Positions 45,946-57,707 of a stretch of 64,000 bases of DNA are shown in pieces. This DNA is from Circinella umbellata (lineage: Eukaryota; Mucoromycota; Mucoromycetes; Mucorales; Lichtheimiaceae). Each line of letters opens with the position of its first letter. Position 1 is the first letter of the stretch. A model generated the notes under the pieces. It did not search any database, had not been told where the DNA came from, and saw only the letters and a list, made by a program, of their open reading frames with translations. The DNA lies in NCBI GenBank assembly GCA_025093555.1, contig JAIWNF010000002.1, positions 1,178,001-1,242,000 on the forward strand. Direction: 5' to 3'. The translations under genes were made by a program, and so were the position numbers.

Positions 45946-46979
45946 TTATTTTTCAGGAGGTCGAGTACCATCTGGGTTCAATCCTGCTTCTCTTCGAGTT
46001 TCTATATATAATTAAAAATATGTATGTAGGTATATAAATGATTAATTTCAACCCATCCGAAAAAAAAATAATAAAAGGAGTTAAACTTACGAGCAACAAC
46101 ACCAGAAATATCATAATCACCCAGATCATTGACCACTGTATTCAAATGATCCATAAAAATTTCAGTGATAGGTAATTTTACATTATATTCATTGGCCATA
46201 CTTAAAATATGAGTAGCATCTTTTTTCGTACTTGTCAAAGGAAAATGAAGTTCATTAAAAAATGTATTTCGAACCATTCGATCCGTGTAAGCCGGTAAGA
46301 CAGAGCCAGGAAACAAAGCATCCATTAATTCTTGTACTTTTTCTTGTCCAACACCTGAAGCTTCTGCTAATGTCGTTCCTTCTGCCACCATTTCAACAAG
46401 CGACGTAATAAAATAATTACCGGTTAATTTCATTTGTAAAGCTTTTTTGGGTTCTTCACCTAAACGAATCGCTTTGGGCCCCGTAGCAGGAATTAAAATA
46501 GGTAATACTTTTTTTTCTAATACTTTGGAATCACCCGCAGCTAAAATAATGAGTGCCGCTGCTTTTGCTTTGGCAGGGGGTCCCATTATAGGACATGCAA
46601 CGAAATGACAATCGTTGTGTTGTTGAATTTTTTCAACTAATTGTTGGGTCATTTCTGGGGCAATGGTCGATTGGTCCACAATGACGGTACCCGGTTTTAA
46701 GCCATGCGATAAAAGAGTGTCTATCACTTGAGTAACAGCAGTATCATTTAATAAACAAGTAAAAATAATATTAGCTTGTTCTGCTACTTGAGTTAATGTT
46801 TCAGCAATTTGAATATCGGGCACGCGTTTCTTGAGTGCTTCAGCTGTTGCCAATGTCCGATTATGAATAAGTAATGGTTGACCCGTGGTTGATATAAGGT
46901 GGCTGTGAATACGTTGGGCTATTTCAGAACCGATAGCACCTATACCAATATATGCCACTTGAGGTGTTTCACTGTTCAT
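45946..46979 (-). CDS. Beta-hydroxyacid dehydrogenase (3-hydroxyisobutyrate dehydrogenase / GLYR1-like)
   Basis: Two exons, complement of 45946..46001 and 46091..46979, encode 314 aa. Rossmann motif GIGAIGSEIA (residues about 12-21) binds the dinucleotide. IVDQSTIAPEMTQQ is the usual V-D-x-ST segment, CPIMGPPAKAKAAALIILAAGD the substrate-binding loop, and MKLTGNYF carries the conserved catalytic Lys of the family. VPAYTDRM and the C-terminal helices (FPLTSTKKDATH, ISGVVA) fit the all-helical 6PGDH-like domain. The family reduces or oxidises short beta-hydroxy acids or succinic/glyoxylate semialdehydes. The NAD or NADP preference and the substrate cannot be fixed from sequence alone. Confidence 0.88.
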
Positions 46980-48003
46980 TTTTGTTATGTGCGTTTTTTA
47001 TGTTTGTGTTTTGTGTTAAATTATGAAAGTTATTTGTTGGAGAAATAAAAATGGTTTCTATTTATATTGCTTTTTTTTAATGCAAAAAAACCCTTTCGGT
47101 CAAAAGAAATACCGATCATTGAATTTGTAATCATTTCATAATCCATTGCGGGAAATTCTTCCCCCTTCCCCTTTGATTCACTCATTCGTTGAAAAAAAAA
47201 AGATAGATGAGTAACTCTGACTTACTCTCTTTAGCGTAAATTTGCATTAATATCTAGAATTGTCAACAAAGCACGTGTTCAAATCATGTCAATATTGACA
47301 TTCAGGACAATAATTTTCTAAGCAGAGAGAGCAAAAAAAAAGTGTTCGCTGTTATATTTATATGATTTGGGACTAATGTGCCCAAATCAAAGAGTTAGGG
47401 AGATATTATTTTCCATGTAGACTTTCATCAAAAAATTATTGAAATATATATATACTAGTTGTTTTCAATAAAATAATAATAACAATAATAACAATAATAA
47501 CAATAATAACAATAATAACAATAATAACAATAATAACAATAATAACAATAATTACTAGTTATAACAAAAACAAGAGAAAAAGGTATATGAAATATATTAC
47601 TAAGAATCTTTTACTTGTATAAGAAAAGAAAAAAAATTGAGAAGACTTTTTTTTTTAACAAAAAAAAAAGAGAGAGAGAGAGCAAGAGATGTTTAAATTA
47701 CTAACATAAGAAAAGAAGTTGATTATAAAAGAGAGAAAGAGGATATATGGGTGTGTGCGAAAGGGCAGAGGGGGGAGGGGCATAGAAGGAAAGGAGATAT
47801 ATAGATAAAAGTTGTTAATACAAAAAAATTATAAAAGGGCTTATATTATTATAAAATTATTAGGTTATACACAAAAAAAAAGGATGAAATAGTTATAATA
47901 ACCATTTCCCTTTTTTTTTCTTTGTTTAGAGAAGAGGAGGGAGGGGGAAAGTTTGCATAGAAGAATTATTAATACAAAAAAAAAAAGAAAGAAAGAAAAT
48001 AAT
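46980..48003. other. Intergenic, 1 kb with a minisatellite
   Basis: Upstream of the dehydrogenase and downstream of the Ser-rich gene. Holds the AATAATAAC array and several A-rich and GA-rich tracts. No gene seen. Confidence 0.5.
47472..47552. repeat. 9-bp AATAATAAC tandem array
   Basis: About eight to nine near-perfect copies of AATAATAAC in non-coding DNA. Confidence 0.85.
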
Positions 48004-49779
48004 TTATAAAACACCCACACGAGATGACTTTTTACCAATAACCATACGTTTGAAACTTTTCCATAATCGACCAACAACAGTGGGAGGTGCTTGTTCTTCT
48101 TTTACTGTCTTTTTAGTATTATCATTATTAGAATTAGTTTCAGAAGAAGATTCTGTTGCTGTTGTTGTACTAGTAGTACCATTAGATGGTTGACTGGTTG
48201 TTGATGATTTATTCTTTTTAGGTGATGGATCAGGACGTAACCAAGATGCCAATAACGATCTACGTGGGGGTCGTGGTTGTGATGGTATTGATAATGCTGG
48301 TGTAGTTGATTCGATACTAGGTGGAACAAGTGTAGATGAAGTGGTGGATGACTTTAATGGAGGTGGTTGTGATGATAATGCTGATGATTCTTGTTGTTGG
48401 GGTGATGATGATAATGATGATGATGAAAATGATAATGGTGATTTTTTCTTTTCTCGAGTAAACATTCGTTTGAAATTTGCAAAAGCAGAAGATGAAGGAG
48501 GTTTGGATGGTACTGTAGGTGCATTGGCCAACAATTGATCCATAGTAGAAGTATTATCAATAAGGTCCTTTTTGTGAGGCTCCTTGGGTAAAGGTTTATT
48601 ACACAACGTCGTAGCGTTTGAAACAACAGATGCAGCACGTGACCTACTTTTCACTGGTTCAGGTCGTTGTTGCTGTTGCTGTTGTTGTTGTTGTTGTTTT
48701 TTAGTATTACGATGAATAGGTGACAATCGACCTAATATACGTGAGGTTTTACTATTCACTTGAGCATTTCGTTCAGCAATAGCTAAATTATTAGATGTTG
48801 TAGCATCCAATTGTGGTGATGAACTAAATATTTCACGAATAGATCGAACGGTTCCTCGTTTAATTTCAGCAGAAGGTGGTCTTGATGAAGAAACAGAAGG
48901 TGATCTTTCTTGTTGAAAAGTAGTCGATGAAATGGGAGGTGGCATAGGTGAAGAAGGAGGAGGAGGAGGATGATGGTGTGGAGTGGGTATTTGGAACAAC
49001 GATCGTAATGAACGTACTGTACCACGATGCATTGAACTAATAATAGAAGAAGAAGTGGTACGTTGACTACGAAGGGTTTCGGTATCAGTAAAATCATCTG
49101 TGGAGGGTCGTGTACTTGAATGAATCGAAGAACTTTTAGAACGCAGAGACCTGTGATATCGATATGCACTGTGCTGATCAAATTGACTATTTGAAGCAAG
49201 TGAGGATGCTTTACTGGATGCTGCAGATTGTCTCCTGGATGAGGATGGATTTGGTGGTGCTACGCGAGCCACGTCTCTTGGATCTGCTTCTGCAACAGGT
49301 AAAAAATGAGCATCATTGTGAAATGGAAAAGCTAAAGGTCTTGGACATGAATAAACAAGATCAGGTTGTCTTTGCTGTTGCTGTTGTTGTTGTAATTGAT
49401 TTTTTGTACGACTTGATTTTTTCTTTGGTTTTTTTGTAGGTGTTGAGGTTCCTCCTTCTCTACTATCATCTATAGCTATATTATTCGTGTTATCTATATT
49501 ATTGAGTGATGAGGGTGACAGAGGTTGTGATTTATGTTGTTGACTATGTATTGCAGTTGTTTCTTCGGCTGCAGCTCTCAAACTAATAGGTGATGGTTGT
49601 GTTCCATTAGGTGATGATGATGTGGATGATGTATATCCACTATCAGCACCTGATGTATTGGATGATAAAGAAGATCGTTTCTTTTTACTATCGTTTTTTT
49701 TATTTGCATCAACTGATCGAGCTGCCGAACGAAGAGCTGCGTATTGCTCGTGGCGATAGCTGGATGAATGAAAGTACAT
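48004..49779 (-). CDS. Large disordered Ser/Pro/Gln-rich protein with repeated basic motifs
   Basis: Intronless, 591 aa, no known domain. It is dominated by Ser, with poly-Gln (residues about 129-136 and a second run) and Pro runs. Short basic segments recur against this background: RGTVRSLRSLF (about 252-262), RGTVRSIREIF (about 309-318), ANFKRMFTREKKK in the second half, and a C-terminal WKSFKRMVIGKKSSR. These look like repeated amphipathic or kinase-target motifs (RxxS/T context). It could be a signalling scaffold or polarity factor, but I have no family match. The ORF has no stop across 1.8 kb and codon use is consistent, so it is very probably a real gene. Confidence 0.7.
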   Translation of the reverse strand: MYFHSSSYRHEQYAALRSAARSVDANKKNDSKKKRSSLSSNTSGADSGYTSSTSSSPNGTQPSPISLRAAAEETTAIHSQQHKSQPLSPSSLNNIDNTNNIAIDDSREGGTSTPTKKPKKKSSRTKNQLQQQQQQQRQPDLVYSCPRPLAFPFHNDAHFLPVAEADPRDVARVAPPNPSSSRRQSAASSKASSLASNSQFDQHSAYRYHRSLRSKSSSIHSSTRPSTDDFTDTETLRSQRTTSSSIISSMHRGTVRSLRSLFQIPTPHHHPPPPPSSPMPPPISSTTFQQERSPSVSSSRPPSAEIKRGTVRSIREIFSSSPQLDATTSNNLAIAERNAQVNSKTSRILGRLSPIHRNTKKQQQQQQQQQQRPEPVKSRSRAASVVSNATTLCNKPLPKEPHKKDLIDNTSTMDQLLANAPTVPSKPPSSSAFANFKRMFTREKKKSPLSFSSSSLSSSPQQQESSALSSQPPPLKSSTTSSTLVPPSIESTTPALSIPSQPRPPRRSLLASWLRPDPSPKKNKSSTTSQPSNGTTSTTTATESSSETNSNNDNTKKTVKEEQAPPTVVGRLWKSFKRMVIGKKSSRVGVL

Positions 49780-51439
49780 TCACGCAGCGTGTTTTAATAA
49801 TACTATGTTGTTGTTTTAGTCGTTTTTTTTTTTAAATAAAAAGAAAGAAAAAAAAAAGCCAAAAAACAAAAACGGAGAGAAAAAAAAGAGAAAAGAGAAG
49901 AGAAGAGAGGCAAAGTTTTTTTTTAAAAGTGCGTTATACATATAAGTTAGGTCACACAATTATTTTCTTTACTTAAAAATAATACCACTCAATACTTTTT
50001 AACTCTTATTTTTCACACCCCCTTTTTTTTTTTTGTGCGGTCCATCACCTTCTTTTCTCGCCTCCCCCCTCTTTTATTTATTTATTTATTTATTTGTTCA
50101 TCCTCTCCCCCCTTCTCTCTATAATTCTTTTTATTGTTTGAATTAGTTTATATGAAATTATAGTAATGAAACCATTTCTTTTTTAGGGAAAACTTATTTA
50201 TAAAAAACTATTTTTTCTCTCTCTCTCTCTCTCCCCCCCCAATTCATGATTCTAATATCTGACGTTTTTTACTCTTTATAATAATTATCTAATAATTAGA
50301 AGGGAAGATGACTGGGACCAAGTGTGTAACCTTATTATTTGTAGCACGGATTCTTTTTTTTTTTGAATTCCCTTTTTTAATAGTAATGCTACACACTTAC
50401 CACACTTTTTATTTCTCTATTTAACTACTACTTTACACAATAAAGTAGGATGGTTTTTTTTTTCATATATTAAACTATTTCAATTTTCTTTATAGGGAAT
50501 AATAAGGTGATAATAGAATAAAGAGGTTCAACTCATATAAAAACAAAACTTGTTGTCTTTTGTCTTGGTGCTATGATTTACCTCAAATTGGGGGGGAGAG
50601 GCTTAACACCACATTTATTCAAAGAACAAGGTTTATTGTGTTCTAGTAGCACAATCATTCTATTTTTTTTTATAATACTATTTTATTCATGCTCTTTCTT
50701 TTTTATTTTTTTTTTATCGCATGAACATCAAATAATAATAATAAAAACGTGGTTGACTTTTTTTACCACCATGCAGCACACGTTATTCTTTTAAAAAATG
50801 CTCCCAGACGCGAGGGATACACAACAGATGAAAAAAAAAAAAAAAAGGAAGCAAATAGATTGTTTTTTTTTTAGATGATCAAAAAAAAAAAAAAAAAACC
50901 ATGGACACAAAAATAGTTTTTTTTTTTTTTTCCCATGTCAACAAGATGCTCTTTTATCTGGTTTTATGACGCATCTTTATATAATATTTAACTCATGATA
51001 TACTATAAAAAAAAGCATGGTAAAGATCGTCAAAAGCTTAATACAAACCTTACCAAGATCATCCCTGGTTTTTTTTTCTAGACTAATAGGGGGGGGTGGG
51101 AAAGAGGTTATTTAATCTCACATTAATTCAAATGATTTTTTTTTTACCTTTACAATAGATTATAGCTTAGATAAGTGTATTACCTTCGAAGGATATAAGT
51201 GATTTCTATTCTAAAATATGTCCAAAAGTATCTATTCTGAACTAGGAAATGGTATTACCCCTTGTTGGTGTCACTGCATTAAAAAAAAGTATTATACACC
51301 CATTTAGCCCCTTGGAAGATTGAAATCGAATACCAAAAAAAAACAGAGTGTCTGTCTATCATCTTTTAAACAAAAAGATTGAATTATCATGATAAAATTA
51401 TAAACATATTTTTTTTTAATTATTTACATAAAAGTTACA
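49780..51439. other. Intergenic, 1.7 kb
   Basis: Promoter and long homopurine/homopyrimidine leader of the Ser-rich gene (T and C tracts, a CT microsatellite at about 50216-50233), then A and T tracts and the RNase H1 3' flank. No gene seen. Confidence 0.5.
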
Positions 51440-52201
51440 TCATACATCTTTGACAATTCTCCCTTGTTTTGCACCTTCTACTGCTAATCGATCTGCATTA
51501 TCGTTACCAAAATCACCACTGTGTCCAGCAACATACGTTAACAAAACTTTTCCTGGTCTTGCCTTTTTTAAATTCAATATTTTTTCAACAAGATCTCGAT
51601 TATCTACTTGTTTACCACTCGAACCTTTCCAACCATTCTTGAGCCATTTGATACTCCAATTTTCAATACAATTGATTGTATATTGTGAATCCGTTCTTAT
51701 TTCTAATGACTTGGTTCCTTTTTCACTTTGTTCCAACGCACGTAAAACAGCTGTCAATTCACCTCGTTGATTGGTTTGTTTTTCTCCTTCTAATGGTCCT
51801 CCTTCATTTCTTGGATCATTGATACCCCAAAATATACCATATCCACCTTTGGCTCCTTTTTGTCCATTTTTTGAAGCAGCACCGTCCGTATATACAATTT
51901 CGTCTGCTTTTATTTCAGTATCTTTATTTATTATTGTTGTTGGTGTTGGTGTTGTTGTTCCTGAATGATTAGCAGTCTTGGCCGAGCCTTTCGATCGTTC
52001 ATATTTTATCTTTCCATCCGCTAATTTGACTTTACCGTCATTAATGAATTCTTGTGCTTCTTCAAACGTAGCAAATTTTCGAAAATGGGGATTAGAATAA
52101 CCATCGACTTGTTGTTTGCATTCTGCCCACGTTTTATAAATGCCATGTTGATGCCCACGTCGTACAGCATAAAAGGCTCGACTGATCACTTGTTTTGGCA
52201 T
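51440..52201 (-). CDS. RNH1: Ribonuclease H1
   Basis: Single exon, 253 aa from the ATG at 52201. The N-terminal hybrid-binding domain (about residues 10-53) has FYAVRRGHQHGIYKTWAECKQQVDGY and FATFEEAQEFI. A Thr/Pro linker follows. The catalytic domain begins at EIVYTDGAA and carries the DEDD residues: Asp106 (YTDG), Glu148 (RGEL), Asp171 (RTDSQY) and Asp247 (NADRLA), with the His of AGHSGD. It removes RNA from RNA:DNA hybrids. The reading frame stays open for 37 codons upstream of the ATG, with no in-frame ATG but a TTG at 52249 that would add TRLLFSAGIAINSIF, which looks like a mitochondrial presequence. Confidence 0.93.
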   Translation of the reverse strand: MPKQVISRAFYAVRRGHQHGIYKTWAECKQQVDGYSNPHFRKFATFEEAQEFINDGKVKLADGKIKYERSKGSAKTANHSGTTTPTPTTIINKDTEIKADEIVYTDGAASKNGQKGAKGGYGIFWGINDPRNEGGPLEGEKQTNQRGELTAVLRALEQSEKGTKSLEIRTDSQYTINCIENWSIKWLKNGWKGSSGKQVDNRDLVEKILNLKKARPGKVLLTYVAGHSGDFGNDNADRLAVEGAKQGRIVKDV

Positions 52202-52561
52202 AAAAATGGAGTTGATGGCTATTCCAGCAGAAAATAAAAGACGCGTCAATGTGAATAATGGTAAAAGAAGAGGAGGAGGGGGGGTATTTTCTTTTTGAAG
52301 ATCGTATCGATTGAAAAAGCTTTAATTTTTTTTTGGGGGGAAATGAAATAAATAAATAAAAAATTTTATGCAGAAAAAATGGTTATTTATTTATTACACT
52401 TAAATGATATAAGTAACTGAAAAAGAGCTTTTTGTAATTATGACATATAAAAGAAAAAAGAAAAGATAATGTAGTATGCAAGCAATTATAGTGGGGGAGG
52501 AGAAAAGTTCATATTTGTTTGGTTTTGTTTGATATATAAAAAAAAAAGAGGGGATAGTAAA
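52202..52561. promoter_or_regulatory. RNH1: Leader and promoter of RNase H1
   Basis: 360 bp to the F-box gene stop. It includes the open, non-AUG extension of RNase H1 (to about 52315), then AT-rich sequence. Confidence 0.4.
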
Positions 52562-54915
52562 TTATGAATAACGATTACAATTATAAGAATATGACCATGG
52601 AGTTGTCCTTTGAAGTAAAGCTTCTAAATAACTATAATGAATATTCATTTCTTGAGATAGAATAGGTAATCGTTTTTCAATAAATTCTCTTTTTCGTTCA
52701 TTGTAGATGGGATAGGTTAAAGTAGGATCCACTCGACATCCTTCATAAAAACTATCTATTGCTTCTGGTAATTGGCGTAAAGCATTATTACAATAAGTAT
52801 CCTTGATTTTTTTTACAAGAGCGACACGAGCATGGAGATAAAATGATTCATAATCGGAATCATTCATAATTTGTTTCATTGTTGTAGAGAATGGTGTTGT
52901 TACTTGGTTTTTAATTGTTCCTTCTTCTCCTTCTTCTTTTTCTTTTTCTTGTTGTTCTTTAATAGCAATCGCGTTTCCTTCATCCATTATATCCCATAGT
53001 TGTTGATCCGAAATAAATTCTTCAGGATGTTTTGGATCCACTACAATAGCAGATGAGACACGTTCGGGTTGTGAGAAAAATCCAACACTCACAAAGTCGC
53101 TACCCATTTTTGTTAAAATACCAGGTATCATCTTTTCAATTTGATTCCAAAGAGAAGGAGGAGGTCGTCCTTTTGCGTTTTCATTCTTCTTGATATCTTG
53201 ATATTGATTCTTTTTAACCAAACCAGTCAGATATTGATTCAAAGCATCCCATTTGGAAAAACTGGAATGATCAACAAATGTATCATTTTCATATATCCAT
53301 TCACTGTGACTAGAATGTGGACTTTTTAGAATACTGTAGACTGTGTGTTCACAGAACCACGTGTATTCAATCAATGTCTGAACAAGATTCTCCAGTGTCA
53401 TCTTTTCACCTTTACTGTTTGTACCACCACAAATAAAAACGCGACACAGAGCTGAGTTTTCATTATAAACAAGCCCATGATTTTTTAATGCTGTTTTCAA
53501 CTGGACAAGACGTTCTTCTCGTTCTTGTTTTTGAATGACTTCTTGAGTTAATAATCGAATCGTTGTTTCCATATCATTAGAAGAAGAATCAAAAATAAAA
53601 CCAATGACATGAGAAGACTTGGGATTGAATGAATAACCCGTCGCTTCCATACGTGTTTTCAATAGATTGCATCGGTTTAAGCGTTCCTGAGCAGTAGAAA
53701 TACATTCTTCAATAGATCCAAGGTTAAATTGAATATAATCAAATATCTTTGAATGGACATAGGTTTGTTCCAATTGTAATTCTTTAAATCGTGATTCCAA
53801 AGCTTCTCGACGACTTTTTCGTTCTTCTTCTTCCCGTTTTGCGCGTTCTTGAGCATTTTTACGTCGTGTGGCAACAATGGATTGAGATTTGGAACGTGCT
53901 GCTTCAATACCCACTTCACCACCATGAATTCGACGAGCATAAAGATGAACATCGCGACGTTCATATAATCTCATAGGTGCAGCAGATCGATAATGAGGAT
54001 TACGTACTGAATCATAAGGAATACTATCCATATCGATTTCATGAAGCTTAAAAGCAGTCATGGCCATCCCTTTAGTAATACGTGTACGATGATGACGATG
54101 ATGATGATGGCGATAATTTCGTTGTTCTTCTTCTTCATCATCATCATCATCATTTTCATCATCTGTGTTAGGTAAATCAGGTTCAGGATATTGAAGAAGA
54201 TAGTGTTGACGACAGGGACGACATAAATTGATTTCTTTCTTCTGTTCTTGAACATAAAGTGGAAGGGACGCGGTAGATCCATTTTTAGAACAATATTGAA
54301 AGCAGTGTTCACATACGCGTTGATTGGCTTTTAATACCACTTGATAATGATTTCTACATTTTCCTCGTGTCGTAGGAGGTGGTAATGAACCTGCTGTTGT
54401 CCAAACATGTTGCCAAATGGGTAAATAAGTAACAATGGAATACATGGGTCGCGACACTTGAGCAAGTGTTGTCAATTGAGAAAGACATACATCTTGAAGA
54501 ATGATTTCCCAAATTTCAACTGATAATTCGTACACGCGAGGACTTGGAAGTTGTTCCTATTGTTATTTTTTTTTATATATCACACACCCAAAAAAAAAAA
54601 AAAAAGCATTATGATTATTATTATGATTATCTCAAAAAGTTTAAAAATAAAATAAAATAAAAACGTTACATTATCATTGGGTAGTGTATTTTGTTGTTGT
54701 TGTTGAGTTCCATTGGGATCGTTACTTGTAGTTGCTTTTTTAGTTCTTTTCTTTTTTGGTTTTGGTTTTGATTCTGTTTTCACTTTATGTTTTCTTTGTT
54801 TCTTTTCTACTTTATTGGCTTCTTGTTCTTCACGTCTTCGTTTATTATATTGAACACCTTCTTTTGCTCGTATAGCAGCTGCTCTTCTTGGTCTTTGAAC
54901 AATGGTGGAAGACAT
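52562..54915 (-). CDS. F-box-like protein with Cys-rich cluster, function unknown
   Basis: Two exons, complement of 52562..54556 and 54670..54915, encode 746 aa. Residues 1-75 are very basic (nuclear-localisation-like, KPKPKKKRTKK). A probable F-box follows at about 86-135 (LSVEIWEIILQDVCLSQLTTLAQVSRPMYSIV..WQHVW). Next is a Cys cluster, Cys164, 167, 171, 194 and 197 (CEHCFQYC..CRPC), a possible zinc site. Then come an acidic/His-rich linker and a coiled coil rich in Arg/Glu (RKNAQERAKREEEERKSRRE). The rest has no recognised domain. An SCF ubiquitin-ligase substrate receptor is the likely role, as inference. The exon 1/2 junction is in phase. Confidence 0.72.
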
Positions 54916-55464
54916 GATTTTTTTTATAAAAGATTGATAGTTAAAGTAGTGTATATGAAAAAAAAAAAGTTATGAAAGAAAAAAGTAAAAAGAAATAATT
55001 ACATAATAATCTATCAATCAATGCAAAAGTGCGGAGAGCGCGAGAGAGAGAGAGAAAGAAAGAGGAATGAATTTATTTACTTTTTTGGTATATTATAAAT
55101 AAGTGGACACAGAGCATTGGGACACTTTCATATATAGATGATATATGATGAATGATTGATGCCAAATATAAAAAGAGTGATCCGAGTTGTACGTGTATAA
55201 TATACAATAATATAAGATATCAATGGATAGTTGAATTATAATCTTATCAAAATATAGTCTTCTAAACTATATTTCAATGATGAAACTTTTTTAGAGAATG
55301 AAATAAACCCTTTATTCTTATGCTTTTTCTGATTTCAAGAATAATCCCCCTCAAACTTCATTGAAAAAAAAAATTCAATTTCCGATTATTCTTCTCTCAG
55401 GTTCAAAAAGCTGACGCGTTTACCTTTACGTTATTTTCTTGTAATTAACACTAACTTTTTAAAA
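54916..55464. promoter_or_regulatory. Divergent promoter region, F-box gene and PRE3
   Basis: 550 bp. Contains GA-rich repeat near 55034-55060 and, 46 bp before the PRE3 ATG, one ACGCGT (55414-55419), the MluI-box core bound by MBF in yeasts. Whether it is used here is unknown. Confidence 0.35.
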
Positions 55465-56516
55465 ATGAAACAGGGAGAAGTTAATTTGGGTGTAAGTACA
55501 AAAAAAAAAAGGAAGCAATCTATATATTTTATTCTTGTTATTATTATGTTATTTATCATATTATATATATATGTATAGACATCTATTATGGCTGTTGCCT
55601 TTGCTGATGGTGTCGTCATTGGTGCCGATTCACGTACAACGACAGGTGCTTATATTGCTAACCGAGTAACAGATAAATTAACCAAAGTACACGATCGTAT
55701 TTACTGCTGTCGATCAGGATCTGCCGCTGATACCCAAGCAGTAGCAGATATTGTCCATTATTACTTGCAATTATATAGGTAATTGGGAGGGGTTGGGGAT
55801 ATATATATATATACAAAACGAATTCCAAAAATAATAATAATAATAATAAATAATAAATAATAATTTTAGTGTTCAAGAAAATGAAATGCCTTCTGTTCGT
55901 ACAGCTTCAGCTCTATTTCAAGAACTTTGTTATCAAAACAAAGATATGTTAACAGCGGGCATTATTGTTGCTGGCTGGGATGAAAAGAATGGTCCTTCAG
56001 TATATAACGTACCTTTGGGTGGTTCTTTGCATAAGCAACCTTTTGCTATTGGAGGTAATGTATAAGAACAAATGAAAATGAAAATGGATAAGTATATTAA
56101 AATAATAATTATAAATTAGGTTCTGGATCAACTTATATTTATGGTTATTGTGATTCAAATTTTAAGGAAAATATGACACAAACTGAATGTGTTGAATTTG
56201 TAAAGAACTGTAAGTTTAATAATAATAATAATGATGATGATAATAGGATGTACATACTGATACTATACTAATATATAATTATTTAGCATTATCATTGGCA
56301 ATGTCTCGTGATGGTTCATCCGGTGGTGTCATTCGTTTAGCAGTTATTACAAAGGATGGTGTTGAACGAATGTTTGTTCCTGGAGATCAATTACCAGGTA
56401 TTTTGAAGAGAGATAGACAAAGAGAGAGAGACAGGAACAAAGAGAGTAAGAGAGAGAGAAAGGTTTAATTAAATTCAATTCTTATCTTTTTTTTAATAGT
56501 TTTCTGGGAAGGTTAA
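55465..56516 (+). CDS. PRE3: 20S proteasome subunit beta1 (caspase-like active site)
   Basis: Six exons, 55465..55491, 55579..55778, 55870..56054, 56120..56209, 56287..56397 and 56500..56516, encode 209 aa. The propeptide is only 9 residues (MKQGEVNLG), and Gly-Thr is followed by SIMAVAF, so residue 10 becomes the N-terminal nucleophile Thr1. Counting from it, Asp17 (GADSR) and Lys33 (VTDK) are in place. [15 protein letters not shown] and [12 protein letters not shown] match beta1. First and last exons are tiny (27 and 17 nt). The propeptide is shorter than the 19 residues of yeast Pre3. Confidence 0.95.
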
Positions 56517-56919
56517 GATCATTTTTTACCCTCTTTCTCTTTTTCTCTTTTTTTTATACACACAATCCCATTTCGAATGAACACATATTAAAAAAATTAA
56601 AAAAATTTATGAAAAAAAGATAGTTGATTATGATAGACTTGACAGTTGTCTTTTTCATGTCTATAATATGGGATTATTTGCTGAGTTCTATAAACAATGC
56701 AATCTCAGCTAAAAGAGATTTCGCTCCGTCAATGTATTTAAACATACTTCTTTATATAAAATATATATTTTTTTTTTCTTCTATTTTTTTGTTGCATAAA
56801 TTTTAAAACAAAACTTACAAAGCCACACAATCCCACTTTGTTTATTTATTTATATATATTCTTTTCTTTTTTTTTTCATATAAATAATAATAATAATTAT
56901 TATTATTATTATATAAATC
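56517..56919. other. Intergenic, PRE3 3' end to the WD40 gene
   Basis: 400 bp, T-rich 3' flank then AT-rich leader with AAT/ATT repeats (56883-56912). No coding signal. Confidence 0.5.
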
Positions 56920-57672
56920 ATGGGATATAGATATTCAGCTTTTTTATTAAGTAGTAATGATCCTACTCCACCTGTTTCAAAACCAAAAAGTAAACCTGGT
57001 AGAAAGAAAAAGGTAAATTTTATATCCCCTCCAGTTGGAACTATCAGAGTCTATATGCGTGTGTGTGTGTGTGTGACCTTAATTGTAATCACCCCTTAAA
57101 AAACTATCAAAAAACCTTATTTTGGATTTTTTTTTTTGGGTGAACTTTCTTTAGGAACCCAGTAGTACGGACGACATGAAGAAAAAAAAGACACCACTTC
57201 CAAAAGCAACTCTTTCATCTACTACAGAAAAGAATAATGGACCCATTAAACGTCCACGCGCACCCAAAAAAACGACAACACTACCAAAACCATTAATCAA
57301 TTCAAATAATGCGACCATGTTGAAAAAACCAATGGATACAACTACTACAACAACAACAACAACAGCAACGACAGAGAAAAAAAGAAAAATGACAGATCGT
57401 GTTGATTCAGATAAAAAACAAAAACTTAATCATATTTCTTCATTATCGTTAACTAACAATGCTGATTCCCAAACAACAACAACGACGACGACTACGACTA
57501 CTGCAGCAGCAACAGCAACAACAACTACTGTAAAACCTACAAAGACATTTACACGACGAAAACCTAAAGTTCAATCACAATCAGCAAGTACCATGAACTC
57601 AAATGTAAGTTTTGGAAAATAAAGATAAACTATATATATATATATATATATATCAATAATATTCAATATCCC

Positions 57673-57707
<35 letters not shown>

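Noticed and set aside
47472..47552. Regularly spaced repeat considered as a CRISPR-like array
   Set aside because: 9-bp units with no spacers, in a eukaryotic genome; a simple minisatellite.
48783..49439. Leu- and Val-rich ORFs on both strands
   Set aside because: Shadows of the Ser/Pro/Gln-rich protein in other frames.
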